This document shows, in pieces, positions 13,262-22,099 of a stretch of DNA of 40,298 nucleotides. Position 1 is the first letter of the stretch, and the number at the start of each line of letters is the position of its first letter. The stretch lies in IMG/VR virus record IMGVR_UViG_3300009537_000058, positions 1-40,298 of that record; one strand, 5' to 3'. The notes below the pieces were generated by a model. That model saw only the letters and a list, made by a program, of their open reading frames with translations, made no database searches and was not told the DNA's origin. Source of the stretch: a virus. Position numbers and translations under genes: made by a program.

Positions 13262-14461
13262 ATGATACCATCAATTCAAACAACCTTTCAGTTAGCAGCA
13301 GCTAAGCTAAGTGCGAAAGTACAGGACATATTTAATTACACCACCCTTATATATGGAGAAGCCTATGGTAACGTCAAGGCTAAAAAGGGGAATACAATAT
13401 TCCATGAGAATACAAGCTGGGTAACACCGGACATAACATTAGCAAGTACGACAATCGTAGAGATTGACTTACCGCTAAATGATGACGGATTAACGGTACA
13501 ACAAGGTGGATATGAGTTTATATACAGCGTTGAGTTAGTTGACCAGTTATTATATGGGACGGATTATATTGGATGTACCGCAAGTGCATCACCGATAACA
13601 GAAGTCTATCTTAACGCACCAGACCCCAATATTGCGGCAGCAGTAACAGAGTTGCTTGCAACACTATCAAATGTAAGAATTGTTGTTTATGATAGTTCGA
13701 ATAATGAATTAGGAGAAGCATTTGTAATAGGGGCAACAGATGAAATTATCTATTGTACAGAAATTGATTATACTGGGACTATTGGTTATTTTAAAATTCT
13801 AGGCACTAATATTTACTCAAAGACATTTGCTTATGATTTTAGCACTGACGTGCCGGAGGCGGAGATATGTGTAGAGGTAGATTGTTACAGAGCGCAGTTG
13901 ACGGCATACGACAGAACTGTTTATCCTTCTGACTTAAGCGGAGAGGCTACAAGAGTATTAAAAATACAATATCCAAGACTTTCAACAGGATCAGCAGTTC
14001 ATGCTCCTGCAACAACATCAAGTTCGGCATTAACGATTGGCCCAAATCTATATTCGGGAACCTTTACAACAACAGTAACGACAGAGATAGCATGGGCGTA
14101 TAGTGACGGTCTTAATGTAACGGCAACGGTAATCGGTTACAATGAAGTAAACGTACAGTGCGATGCAGGACTTTGTTGTGCTTACAGCTGCATAAAGAAT
14201 TTCTTTGACAGGTACAAAGAGGCAATAAGGGTAGGTAGTAGGAGTATTGAGGCATTGAAAGAGCAGAACTTCATGATATCGAAGTATGTTGAGTTGTATA
14301 ATATTGCCGTAGGATGCAGAAACACAACAGATGCAACGACAATAATTACGGAGTTAAAAGCCTATATGCAAGCAAAGAGTGCTGACTGTGGGCAGTTGAG
14401 CGATTGCTGTGGTGAGCAGAATGAGCCAACGATAATTTATCCATTATTTTCAGCAGAATAA
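13262..14461 (+). CDS. Putative structural protein with cysteine-rich C-terminal domain
   Basis: 399 aa. Residues 1-290 are beta-rich with Thr/Ser-rich strands ('TIVEIDLPLNDDGL', 'TGTIGYFKILGTNIYS', 'SGTFTTTVTTEIAWAYSDG'), typical of virion surface or fibre domains. The last ~90 residues change to a helical, Cys-rich domain: 'CDAGLCCAYSCIKNFFDRY', 'GCRNTTD', 'SADCGQLSDCCGEQ'. Counted from residue 300 there are at least nine cysteines, enough for metal binding or disulfide cross-links. It is first in the connector operon behind its own promoter. I recall Cys-rich C-terminal tails in other Bacteroidota phage virion proteins but cannot name this one. Head fibre, tail appendage or ring component are all possible. 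Confidence 0.62.
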   Translation: MIPSIQTTFQLAAAKLSAKVQDIFNYTTLIYGEAYGNVKAKKGNTIFHENTSWVTPDITLASTTIVEIDLPLNDDGLTVQQGGYEFIYSVELVDQLLYGTDYIGCTASASPITEVYLNAPDPNIAAAVTELLATLSNVRIVVYDSSNNELGEAFVIGATDEIIYCTEIDYTGTIGYFKILGTNIYSKTFAYDFSTDVPEAEICVEVDCYRAQLTAYDRTVYPSDLSGEATRVLKIQYPRLSTGSAVHAPATTSSSALTIGPNLYSGTFTTTVTTEIAWAYSDGLNVTATVIGYNEVNVQCDAGLCCAYSCIKNFFDRYKEAIRVGSRSIEALKEQNFMISKYVELYNIAVGCRNTTDATTIITELKAYMQAKSADCGQLSDCCGEQNEPTIIYPLFSAE

Positions 14462-14464
14462 AAT

Positions 14465-15175
14465 ATGAATATCTGGGATGTATTTGAGTTCAATAATGCC
14501 AGACTGAATAAAGACCAGTCAGGGCGTTCATTGACTCCCGAACAGTTTAATATAGTAGCGCAAATAATCAGTTTTGAGTACTTCAAACTAAAGATAGGTT
14601 TGCCGGAATTATACAGACCAGGACTTCCGATTGCTCCTCAACAATGGCAAGTAGGACAGAAGATAACTGATGACTGCCGACATTTATTGACATGGATGGG
14701 AGGACCGGACAAGGCACTGATGAGTATGGATAAGTGGGGGGTAGCGAATGTGCCAACGGACTATATTGCATTTTCAAGCTGTTATGCTGACGAAGTGAAA
14801 AATGGAGTATTGAAGCCACGAACAATAGATTTTTTGGGTGACGACAAGTGGGCAAACAGAGTTAGTTCCCCAATAAAGTCACCGACAAAGAAATATCCGA
14901 TAGCTAAGTGGATAGGATCGCAAATACAGTTTGCTCCGGCAGACATGAGATATGTTCATTTCACTTATCTAAGAGAACCAGTAAAACCAGTTTTAGCATA
15001 TACCTATGACGGCAACAACGATATAGTATATGACGAAGATAATAGTGTTCAATTTGATTGGCCACAAATTTGTTTGTCAGACATTGCCAATATGATATTC
15101 GAGATACAATCGACAAATATTAGCGACCAGTTAAAAATTCAATTAGCACAAGCTCGTAAAGCACAAGGAGTATGA
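14465..15175 (+). CDS. Putative head-tail connector / ring protein
   Basis: 236 aa. N-terminal helical segment 'RLNKDQSGRSLTPEQFNIV' followed by 'AQIISFEYFKLKIGLPELY', then strand-rich parts with 'NVPTDYIAFSSCY' and 'KWIGSQIQFAPADMRYVHFT', the kind of 'approach a property value, then measured Y' strand pattern seen in T7 gp11-like and crAss-like ring proteins. It lies in a string of three similar-sized proteins ahead of the large tail protein, as expected for stacked rings below the portal. It overlaps the next gene by 4 nt (ATGA). Role is inferred from synteny and size; no catalytic motif is seen. Confidence 0.6.
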   Translation: MNIWDVFEFNNARLNKDQSGRSLTPEQFNIVAQIISFEYFKLKIGLPELYRPGLPIAPQQWQVGQKITDDCRHLLTWMGGPDKALMSMDKWGVANVPTDYIAFSSCYADEVKNGVLKPRTIDFLGDDKWANRVSSPIKSPTKKYPIAKWIGSQIQFAPADMRYVHFTYLREPVKPVLAYTYDGNNDIVYDEDNSVQFDWPQICLSDIANMIFEIQSTNISDQLKIQLAQARKAQGV

Positions 15176-15795
15176 TAAAGGAGAAATTAATTGAATTAGT
15201 ACAATTAAATCTTGCAGGTGGCGACACGTCAGAAGAGACGGGCAGCAAGTATGACATACGAGAAATTGAGTTGTATGTAGGCATGGTGTATGATGATCTT
15301 ATTATGCAAGCGTATATAGAGGGGCGTAAGACAGGTGATTTTTCTTTTCTTGACGATTATGCCGCTCCATTCAAAGTAAGCGTTTTAAATGATGAGGATC
15401 GAGATGAGAGATATATTGTTTTACCTGTTAATCCTGTTACATTACCCGATCAGGCAAGTATAAGATTAATCAGTCCGTATAAAAACCAGAATTTCAGTTT
15501 TAACCCAATGGAGAGTAATAGTTCGGGAGTATGGGATGAGTTAGACGTGGATATAGTTGATACACGACCAAGTTACTATGTAGAGGGCTTAAATGTATAT
15601 TTTGACGACAGATTAGCTGCAGATGAGTTAATGGTGAAGTTGGTGCAGCCGTTTAGTAACATACCGGACAGCAGTGAAGTGTATGTACCGGGAGGAAAGA
15701 ACACAATAATATTTGACAAGGTGAAGGAGATGTTGGCATCGAAGAATCAGTTTCCTCGTCAAGACATAGATAATCAAACATCAAAACAAGTATAA
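15172..15795 (+). CDS. Putative head-tail connector / ring protein
   Basis: 207 aa. An N-terminal helical adaptor-like half ('KEKLIELVQLNLAGGDTSEE', 'IELYVGMVYDDLIMQAYIE') is followed by a beta-rich half: 'YIVLPVNPVTLPDQASIRLI', 'SYYVEGLNVYFDD', 'MVKLVQPFSNIPDSSEVYVP'. Helical adaptor plus beta-barrel 'LP ... I' segments is the pattern of tail-ring proteins in podophages. It starts inside the previous gene's stop and ends 1 nt before the next gene. The C-terminal ~25 residues ('NQFPRQDIDNQTSKQV') are polar and probably flexible. Assigned by context with its neighbours at 14465 and 16017. Confidence 0.6.
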   Translation: MIKEKLIELVQLNLAGGDTSEETGSKYDIREIELYVGMVYDDLIMQAYIEGRKTGDFSFLDDYAAPFKVSVLNDEDRDERYIVLPVNPVTLPDQASIRLISPYKNQNFSFNPMESNSSGVWDELDVDIVDTRPSYYVEGLNVYFDDRLAADELMVKLVQPFSNIPDSSEVYVPGGKNTIIFDKVKEMLASKNQFPRQDIDNQTSKQV

Positions 15796-15796
15796 C

Positions 15797-16015
15797 ATGG
15801 CAAAGACAGTTAAAGCGGCTGTTAAGACGGCAGTTAAAAAAGCGAAAGAAGTAATTATTAAGAAACCCAAAGAAGTAGTAGAGGAAGAGATATCGCAAGA
15901 AGAAGTTGAAGTAGTTGGGCACTTTATTACCGAACCAAAAGAAGAGCAAAGTGGCATTGACTGGGATGCGGTTGATTTTCGCAAGAAAAAAGAGCAAGAA
16001 CTAAGAAGAAGATAA
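15797..16015 (+). CDS. Small Lys/Glu-rich protein
   Basis: 72 aa of very biased composition. Residues 1-28 are Ala/Lys/Val-rich and basic ('AKTVKAAVKTAVKKAKEVII'), recalling histone-H1-like tails. The middle is acidic ('EVVEEEISQEEVEVV') and the C-terminus basic ('RKKKEQELRRR'). The strong charge blocks suggest a disordered or helical protein that could bind DNA or bridge ring proteins. It is packed between two ring-like genes with 1-nt spacers, so it is a genuine member of the connector operon. No family recognised. Confidence 0.6.
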   Translation: MAKTVKAAVKTAVKKAKEVIIKKPKEVVEEEISQEEVEVVGHFITEPKEEQSGIDWDAVDFRKKKEQELRRR

Positions 16016-16016
16016 T

Positions 16017-16781
16017 ATGACGATAGGCAATCAAGTTGGAGGCATGGTTAATTTACGGTACATTGTCCGTAATTACCAGAACGAAATTGGCGATTACAGC
16101 AATACGCAATTCAAGCGATTGATGCAAATTGCCATTGATGGCTTAACTCACTTAAGAATCTATCATCAGGCCGCAATTGAAGTTGTTTATTTAACGATAA
16201 ACGAAGCAGGTATTGCAGTGCTTCCACCAACGTATATTGATTACATAAAAGTCGGCATGACGGTTTCCGGTAGCAATGATTTATACATACTGGGAATAAA
16301 TCCAAGGATGGCATTAAACAGGGCGCAGGAGTGCGGAGAAGATATAAGGGTGATGAGTACTGCAGGAGTTGGCATTTCGGATGGTTATTTTTTCACACCA
16401 CACGAGAGAAACGGAAGTTATGTCCCAACACTATATGGTATTGGAGGTGGGTTTGCTCGTGCATACTTTAAGATTGACAAAGAGGCGGGGCAAATACAAT
16501 TTGACGGATCAATACCAAATGGTGAGATTGTCCTTGAATTTAAGAGCACAGGAGTTGGGCCGGGCACAGTTGTAAACCGTGTTTGTATTAAGCCAATAAA
16601 AGACTGGATGGGGTACCACAGCATCAAGCGAAATCTGACAATACCTATGAATCAAAAGCAATTGATGAAGCAGGATTTAGAAGAGTCGATTAAAGAACTG
16701 AGGGCTTTCAACCAGAAGTTTACCATGAGAGAGTACATGGATACGTTATACCGAAGTAAAAAACAAACACCTAAGCCATAA
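16017..16781 (+). CDS. Tail ring / tubular-A-like protein
   Basis: 254 aa. N-terminal helices ('LRYIVRNYQNEIGDYSNTQ', 'FKRLMQIAIDGLTHLRIYH') precede a strand-rich core with 'AVLPPTYIDYIKVGMTV', which matches the signature of podophage ring / tail-tubular A proteins (LP-x-DY-I-x-xx-KVG). After it come 'GIGGGFARAYFKIDKEAGQ' and 'QFDGSIPNGEIVLEFKSTG'. A basic helical C-terminus ('ESIKELRAFNQKFTMREYMD') follows. It directly precedes and overlaps the 1262-aa tail protein, as the ring protein adjoining the muzzle does in crAss-like phages. It would form the ring between portal and tail tip. Confidence 0.7.
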   Translation: MTIGNQVGGMVNLRYIVRNYQNEIGDYSNTQFKRLMQIAIDGLTHLRIYHQAAIEVVYLTINEAGIAVLPPTYIDYIKVGMTVSGSNDLYILGINPRMALNRAQECGEDIRVMSTAGVGISDGYFFTPHERNGSYVPTLYGIGGGFARAYFKIDKEAGQIQFDGSIPNGEIVLEFKSTGVGPGTVVNRVCIKPIKDWMGYHSIKRNLTIPMNQKQLMKQDLEESIKELRAFNQKFTMREYMDTLYRSKKQTPKP

Positions 16782-19700
16782 TGAAGCAGACACTACCATT
16801 TACAGGGAGGCTTGACCAAGATACTGAGCCAAGATATTTAAAGCCTGGTAAGTATAGGAGTGCGTGGAACGCAAGGGTAGGAACATCAAATGAGGGTAAT
16901 GAAGGAGCATTAGAGAGTGTAGTTAGTACAATAAAAAGGACGGCAACACTTCCTGCAGGAACAAATACCTGTATCGGGCAATGTCAGGACATAAAGAACA
17001 GTTCGATTATTTACTGCATTCATAATAGCAATGGAAACCATAGAATAATCCGATTTAACACAATAACAAAGGGCACATCACATATACTTCCGATTGTATG
17101 GGACGTAACAGTATTAAACTGGACGGTAGCGGGTCGGTTGTGGAATATGAGGATAGTTGAGACCGGCATTGATAACGGACAACTAATGTTTTTCACAGAC
17201 GGTAATAATCAGCCGAGAAGAATAAATCTGAATATCGCAACGCAGCGAACATTATTCTATACCCTAACAGAAGATGATATTAGTGTAATTAAAAAAACAC
17301 CAAACTTAGCCCCTTTAATAGAATTTGATACTATTGCAGGAAAAAGTAATGCAATAAAAAACGCAAATTTCCAATTTCGTTATCGCTGGGTTTATGAAAA
17401 TGGGGAAATATCATCATCAGGGCCAATATCTGAAATATCACTTGCTCCGCAAGACGGAACAGAATATAACACAATTAAGGTAACATTTAATTCCGGCAAA
17501 AGGGGCGTTTTAAAATCTGAAATAATGGTCAGGGTCGGGAATGGTTCTACTGAGACTGGCACTATAAATCCTGAGTGGTATATTTTTAATACATGGATAA
17601 AAGGCTCTTTACAACACGACACTAATTATACTATTAATTTCAATAATGATGAAGTATTTAAATCCGTAAGCAGAATTGATACTAATAAGATTTTTGATAC
17701 CGTACCCCAATTAGCAGGGGCGCAAGAAATAATAGAAAGCAATCAGATAATTTACGCAGATATAACAGAGGGGTATGACAATATTAAAACAGATGTTAGT
17801 TATCAAATTTTATATGAAAAAACGGGACTAAATAAATTTACTTCCTTTGTGGGTGAGGATGCAAAATATACTTTTTATGTTTTTCCTAATTTTTTACCGA
17901 GCATTGGAGACATTTTATATGTAGAGATAGAGGATGAGAGTTATGGACATTTAATAACTCAATCATTTGTCATAGATTATATACCAACAAGTGCATTAAT
18001 AGCGAATAGTCTGGCTGAAATGCTTAGGGTAAACAATAAAATAGCGACCGTAGGAGTAGCAACAAATCCTGCACCGATATTTACAAATATAGTTAGACCC
18101 GCAATATGCTATTGGAAACCAAAAAACTATGCTAAAACAATTCAAATAGTTGATTGGGAAAAAATAGGAGACCAAAACTTAAATACATCCGGTGATACCA
18201 AAATAACCTTCCAAAAAACAATAGTTAATGGAGTATTAAGGGTAAACGATAGTGATTTTATCTTACAAGGGGATAGAGCATTAACTGTTAATTATCAATT
18301 TGATATATATATTAGAATAGATAATCCACATCCGCCAGCGACTAATGCGGTTTATCTATATAATGTAGATGATAGTAAATACATTATATTTAAACAAATT
18401 GCGTATGGTACGGGTATAAGTACATTATTAGTGACATTTAATTTATCGGGAGAATCATTAATAGGGAAGAAAATAGCAATAGCGATAGGGTTGGGTGTAA
18501 GTGGGCAGAAGATACTATCGGGAGCGACATTAAAAATAAATACCATTAATACAGGAGATTATATTGCAACAGGGCTTAAATCAGGGGCAACCCATAAGTG
18601 GGGAATAGTGTATTTTGATGAATATATGCGAAATGGTGGGGTACAAAAAACCAATGAAGTATATGTTCCATTTCCTACGGAAAGAGCATGGTGGCACAGT
18701 CCATATAACTTTAGGGGAGAGGGAACAGGGTATATTCCTTATGTAGAATGGAGCATAAAACACAGACCCCCAATCTGGGCAAAATATTGGACATGGGCGT
18801 ATGATGGTTCAAGTGTTCAGAATTATGCTCAATTTATAGCACTAATAGACGATCTTTCAAAAGATATTGGACCGGGTACAATTAAAATAAGTCCGATAAA
18901 TCTCTCTTATTATAAATATATTTACAGGGCATTTTCAGTTGGAGACAAAATCAGGTTATTGTTTAAGAAAGATTCTCCCGTAGGTGAGGAAAATAGAATT
19001 ATATCAACAATAACAACATCATTTGATAGTCTTATAGATGGATTAATTACCGCCATATCAGAGGATTATATAGAGTGTGAAACAAATGATGGGGCAATAA
19101 ACATAAGTACTATTAATGGGGCGACAGTAGAAATATATTCATTAACAAAGGCAGAATTATATTTTGAAACCACAAGTTATTTCGCATTAGATGATGTGGG
19201 TAATGTTAAAACAATTTATGAAGTAGGAAATTGGGGGCAACCGACAAGATACCATAGAGGAGCCAGTCAGAATCAGGATGCAAACAATCCAATTACTATA
19301 CCGGCCAAAGGATTTTTAAAGGGCAATGCATATTTTCGATATATTCCACAAGCGATAGATGCAAAAGCAAAAGTTCCTTCAATGCCAATTATCACTGAAT
19401 CAAATTCTATATCCTACAATTACGAATCAAACTATTGGGATAAGGGAAGAGTACAAGTAGAAACGCCAAATCAAAAACAGCAGAGAATACCATATCTGTT
19501 AAGGTGGGGAGGGAAGCTATTTCAGACAAGCCAGATAAACAACATGAGTTCCTTTGATAGTGGAAACTACAAAGTATTGAGTGCAAAGTTTGGCGCAGTA
19601 ACGGCCATGCGAGAGAGGGGCTATACGCTAAAGATAATCCAAGAGTCAAATATTTCATCAGCCTTTATCGGAAGGAGAGAGATACAAAATGCAGACGGCA

Positions 19701-20569
19701 GCACACAGTTGGTAGTGACGGACAGCTTAATCGGCACAGTAAACCCAAGCGAATATGGATATGGTACTAAGTATCCCGGCAGTGTAGTTCTGTATAACAA
19801 CAAGATATACTTTGTTGACACGATAAAAGGCGTTGTCATAAGGGATGCAGAAAACACTCCATTCCCTATATCGGATTATGGCATGAGCAAGTACTGGAGA
19901 GCAGAGTGCGATTTGATAGAATCAGCAAGTGCAGTTATAGTTGCGGGATTTAACAAACAGGAGAATAGTTTGTATATCACATGGTTTAACGGAGGCAAGA
20001 CAATTAGTTTCTATGAACCAGAGAGGCAGAATGAAGAAGCTGGATGGGTAGCGAATCACAACTTTGCAAAAGCCGGAAGTTCTGTAGAGATGATGGCCTG
20101 GATAGGTAAGACATTTACTACATTTATTGGAGGAGAGTTATATGAGCACAATGTAGGCACTAATTACTTGCAGATGTTTGGGGAGCAGAAAACTTTATCG
20201 GTTACTTCTGTATTCAACCCCGAGCCAAATAAGGTGAAAGTATTTTTAGCGCACAGTATTCATGCCAATATCTATGCGCTTAAAACGATATTAACTTGTC
20301 CTGTAACGGAGATGTTCCCAGTTGGGATGAGGACAATCCTCGTGAACAACAATTACAAGTTGAAAGAAGGTGTTTACTATGCAGCATTAAAGAAAGACGG
20401 ATATACAAAAGGCCCATATTCTGATACAGATGCGAATTTCCGGAAGATGCTAATAAGTGGAAGAGAGATGAGGGGACACGTTATTTTTGCGGAAATAACT
20501 TATGCAGACAGTAAATTGTTTGTATTGTTTACAAATGAAATGGAATTTATAAACTCTGAGGAATCATGA
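16781..20569 (+). CDS. Large tail 'muzzle / stabilization'-like protein
   Basis: 1262 aa. The N-terminus 'LPFTGRLDQDTEPRYLKPGK' with 'YRSAWNARVGTSNEGNEGAL' is close to the opening of the crAss-like 'stabilization' (muzzle) proteins ('... lDtd ... l.pg.YrdA.N'). The body has propeller-like repeats ('GQLMFFTDGNNQPRRINLN'), long beta-rich domains and a C-terminal part with 'PGSVVLYNNKIYFVDTIKGV' and 'TWFNGGKTISFYEPERQ'. It would close the tail and contact receptor-binding proteins, and probably opens the channel for DNA ejection. By hand count, lines at 17641, 17881 and 18361 have 25-33% GC, against 42-47% at 16861 and 19981, so the middle (about residues 165-870) may be an exchanged module. It overlaps neighbours by ATG/TGA junctions. 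Confidence 0.7.
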   Translation: MKQTLPFTGRLDQDTEPRYLKPGKYRSAWNARVGTSNEGNEGALESVVSTIKRTATLPAGTNTCIGQCQDIKNSSIIYCIHNSNGNHRIIRFNTITKGTSHILPIVWDVTVLNWTVAGRLWNMRIVETGIDNGQLMFFTDGNNQPRRINLNIATQRTLFYTLTEDDISVIKKTPNLAPLIEFDTIAGKSNAIKNANFQFRYRWVYENGEISSSGPISEISLAPQDGTEYNTIKVTFNSGKRGVLKSEIMVRVGNGSTETGTINPEWYIFNTWIKGSLQHDTNYTINFNNDEVFKSVSRIDTNKIFDTVPQLAGAQEIIESNQIIYADITEGYDNIKTDVSYQILYEKTGLNKFTSFVGEDAKYTFYVFPNFLPSIGDILYVEIEDESYGHLITQSFVIDYIPTSALIANSLAEMLRVNNKIATVGVATNPAPIFTNIVRPAICYWKPKNYAKTIQIVDWEKIGDQNLNTSGDTKITFQKTIVNGVLRVNDSDFILQGDRALTVNYQFDIYIRIDNPHPPATNAVYLYNVDDSKYIIFKQIAYGTGISTLLVTFNLSGESLIGKKIAIAIGLGVSGQKILSGATLKINTINTGDYIATGLKSGATHKWGIVYFDEYMRNGGVQKTNEVYVPFPTERAWWHSPYNFRGEGTGYIPYVEWSIKHRPPIWAKYWTWAYDGSSVQNYAQFIALIDDLSKDIGPGTIKISPINLSYYKYIYRAFSVGDKIRLLFKKDSPVGEENRIISTITTSFDSLIDGLITAISEDYIECETNDGAINISTINGATVEIYSLTKAELYFETTSYFALDDVGNVKTIYEVGNWGQPTRYHRGASQNQDANNPITIPAKGFLKGNAYFRYIPQAIDAKAKVPSMPIITESNSISYNYESNYWDKGRVQVETPNQKQQRIPYLLRWGGKLFQTSQINNMSSFDSGNYKVLSAKFGAVTAMRERGYTLKIIQESNISSAFIGRREIQNADGSTQLVVTDSLIGTVNPSEYGYGTKYPGSVVLYNNKIYFVDTIKGVVIRDAENTPFPISDYGMSKYWRAECDLIESASAVIVAGFNKQENSLYITWFNGGKTISFYEPERQNEEAGWVANHNFAKAGSSVEMMAWIGKTFTTFIGGELYEHNVGTNYLQMFGEQKTLSVTSVFNPEPNKVKVFLAHSIHANIYALKTILTCPVTEMFPVGMRTILVNNNYKLKEGVYYAALKKDGYTKGPYSDTDANFRKMLISGREMRGHVIFAEITYADSKLFVLFTNEMEFINSEES

Positions 20570-20922
20570 CAAACATAAAGGCAACAACCAGGTTTACATA
20601 CGGAACGATGAGTGAATCACGGTTGGAGAAGGCTGTTATGAGGTGGATAGGTGCAACGGATAATGTACCTGTAAACATGAGATTTTACATACAGTGGAAG
20701 TTTAATGAGCAGGGGGTTGCAGTTGGAGCATCAGTGAGGGTAGTAAGGGGAAATGTATTGTGTGGCGAATATAACCCATTTGGGAGTTTATCATTGCAGT
20801 ATATTATAGATCATTCTACCTGTAGTGAAAGTAGTAGCGATAGTGGCGAGGAGTTAAAGACTAAGCCATTGACGTATTTTGAGGACGATTATATTGAGGA
20901 CGATTATTTCGAAGTATTATGA
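20566..20922 (+). CDS. Hypothetical tail-associated protein with acidic C-terminus
   Basis: 118 aa. The first ~90 residues look beta-rich ('MRFYIQWKFNEQGVAVGASV', 'RVVRGNVLCGEYNPFGSLS'). The end is strongly acidic, with Ser/Glu and a doubled EDDY motif ('YFEDDYIEDDYFEVL'). It is coupled by ATGA overlaps to the muzzle-like gene before and the collar-fibre gene after, so it is probably an adaptor or chaperone for tail tip assembly. An acidic tail would suit a chaperone that shields a basic partner. No family recognised. Confidence 0.6.
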   Translation: MTNIKATTRFTYGTMSESRLEKAVMRWIGATDNVPVNMRFYIQWKFNEQGVAVGASVRVVRGNVLCGEYNPFGSLSLQYIIDHSTCSESSSDSGEELKTKPLTYFEDDYIEDDYFEVL

Positions 20923-21896
20923 CATGGACATACGAACCTTTAGATTTAGAAAAGCGTGACGAACAAAGTAATGCTTTAACGTGGCCACAGGGCGATATGA
21001 ACTGGACAAAGATTGAAAATTACTTCAATGCGATGGGAGAACAATTGCAATCAATCATAAATAATAATTTGCCGGCAACTGGAGACATTAAACTATTCGG
21101 AGGTAATGTTGTTCCGGATGGGTGGTTAAAATGCGATGGTAGCTTATTGGTAGCCGCAGCAGGTTACGAGGATTTATATGCAGTGATAGGGACGGCATTT
21201 GGCAGTGGAGGAGTAGGGACATTTAAACTGCCGGATTTACAAGGACGAGTTCCAATAGGTGCGGGATTTGGAGCAGGGCTAACGCCAAGGACACTAGGGA
21301 AAATATATGGTGCAGAGACAAATGGGCATTCGCATACCATAACGGTACAATCGGGAGGTCCAATTGGCATCAACAATGTTTATAACACTGCATCAGTAGA
21401 ATTATTATACACACCAACAGGGGCGGTTGCAATTGATCCAGTAACACCAACAGGGGCAGTAAGTGTTGATTCAACTACAATAGAGGCAGATTTTAGCAAC
21501 ATAGCTAACCACACGGATACAATTCAAGATTCGGGGCACTTGCATACTGTTACGCTAACTTGTGTTGATGCAGCATCGGGGGCAGAACCTGGATGGGCGA
21601 GTTGTAATAATGGAGACCCAATAGACACATCAACAACGGTAGTAAGCATTGATTTAGACCTTGCACATTCAGGAACGCAAGATTTAAGTCATGACCACGG
21701 AGCAACATTTACTGGAAATGAGATAGTGATAAATGGAGGATTCACAGGAGAAGAGGTTGATTTATCACATACTCACGAATGGAATTTAGTAATTACAGCA
21801 CTGCAATTTGCACATACACATACAGCAAGTGAAACAACGGCAACAGTTCCGTTAATACAGCCATGTACGACAGTTACTTATCTGATTAAGACATGA
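20919..21896 (+). CDS. Tail collar-domain fibre protein with His-rich receptor region
   Basis: 325 aa. Residues ~55-115 form a phage tail collar domain: 'GDIKLFGGNVVPDGWLKCDG' followed by 'YAVIGTAFGSGGVGTFKLPD' and 'LQGRVPIGAG'. After that come several His-x-His units ('GHSHTITV', 'GHLHTVTL', 'SHDHGATF', 'SHTHEWNL', 'AHTHTAS'), the pattern found in T4 gp12-like short fibres, where stacked histidines of a trimer coordinate metal. The N-terminal 50 residues contain 'WPQGDMNWTKIENYFNAMGE', a likely attachment region. It is therefore a probable receptor-contacting fibre tip. It overlaps the following 67-aa gene by ATGA. Confidence 0.85.
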   Translation: MTWTYEPLDLEKRDEQSNALTWPQGDMNWTKIENYFNAMGEQLQSIINNNLPATGDIKLFGGNVVPDGWLKCDGSLLVAAAGYEDLYAVIGTAFGSGGVGTFKLPDLQGRVPIGAGFGAGLTPRTLGKIYGAETNGHSHTITVQSGGPIGINNVYNTASVELLYTPTGAVAIDPVTPTGAVSVDSTTIEADFSNIANHTDTIQDSGHLHTVTLTCVDAASGAEPGWASCNNGDPIDTSTTVVSIDLDLAHSGTQDLSHDHGATFTGNEIVINGGFTGEEVDLSHTHEWNLVITALQFAHTHTASETTATVPLIQPCTTVTYLIKT

Positions 21897-22096
21897 TATA
21901 CTTTATAGCTTTTACATATGGCAAGAATAAGGTATCGAACATAGAGGTCGATATTAAGGGGAAAACTTCTATTACAGCGATAAATGATATTAAAGTGATA
22001 GAAAAGTACATTTCGGAAATAAAGACCGATAAGGGGGTTTTAAAATACACAGACGTAATTATTACAAATTTCATACCTTTGAGGAAGGAGAACTAA
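21893..22096 (+). CDS. Small hypothetical protein after the collar fibre
   Basis: 67 aa, starting at the ATGA overlap with the fibre gene. It has beta/alpha character ('MIYFIAFTYGKNKVSNIEVD', 'VIEKYISEIKTDKG') and no signal or membrane segment. Small proteins of this kind next to fibre genes often help fibre folding, which is only a positional inference here. It ends 3 nt before the next gene, whose start is preceded by GGAAGGAGAA within this gene's 3' end, one of the few purine-rich Shine-Dalgarno-like stretches in the window. Confidence 0.6.
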   Translation: MIYFIAFTYGKNKVSNIEVDIKGKTSITAINDIKVIEKYISEIKTDKGVLKYTDVIITNFIPLRKEN

Positions 22097-22099
22097 GTT

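Noticed and set aside
20919-21896. Diversity-generating retroelement target considered for the collar fibre
   Set aside because: No reverse transcriptase, template repeat or A-rich variable repeat copy is visible in the window.
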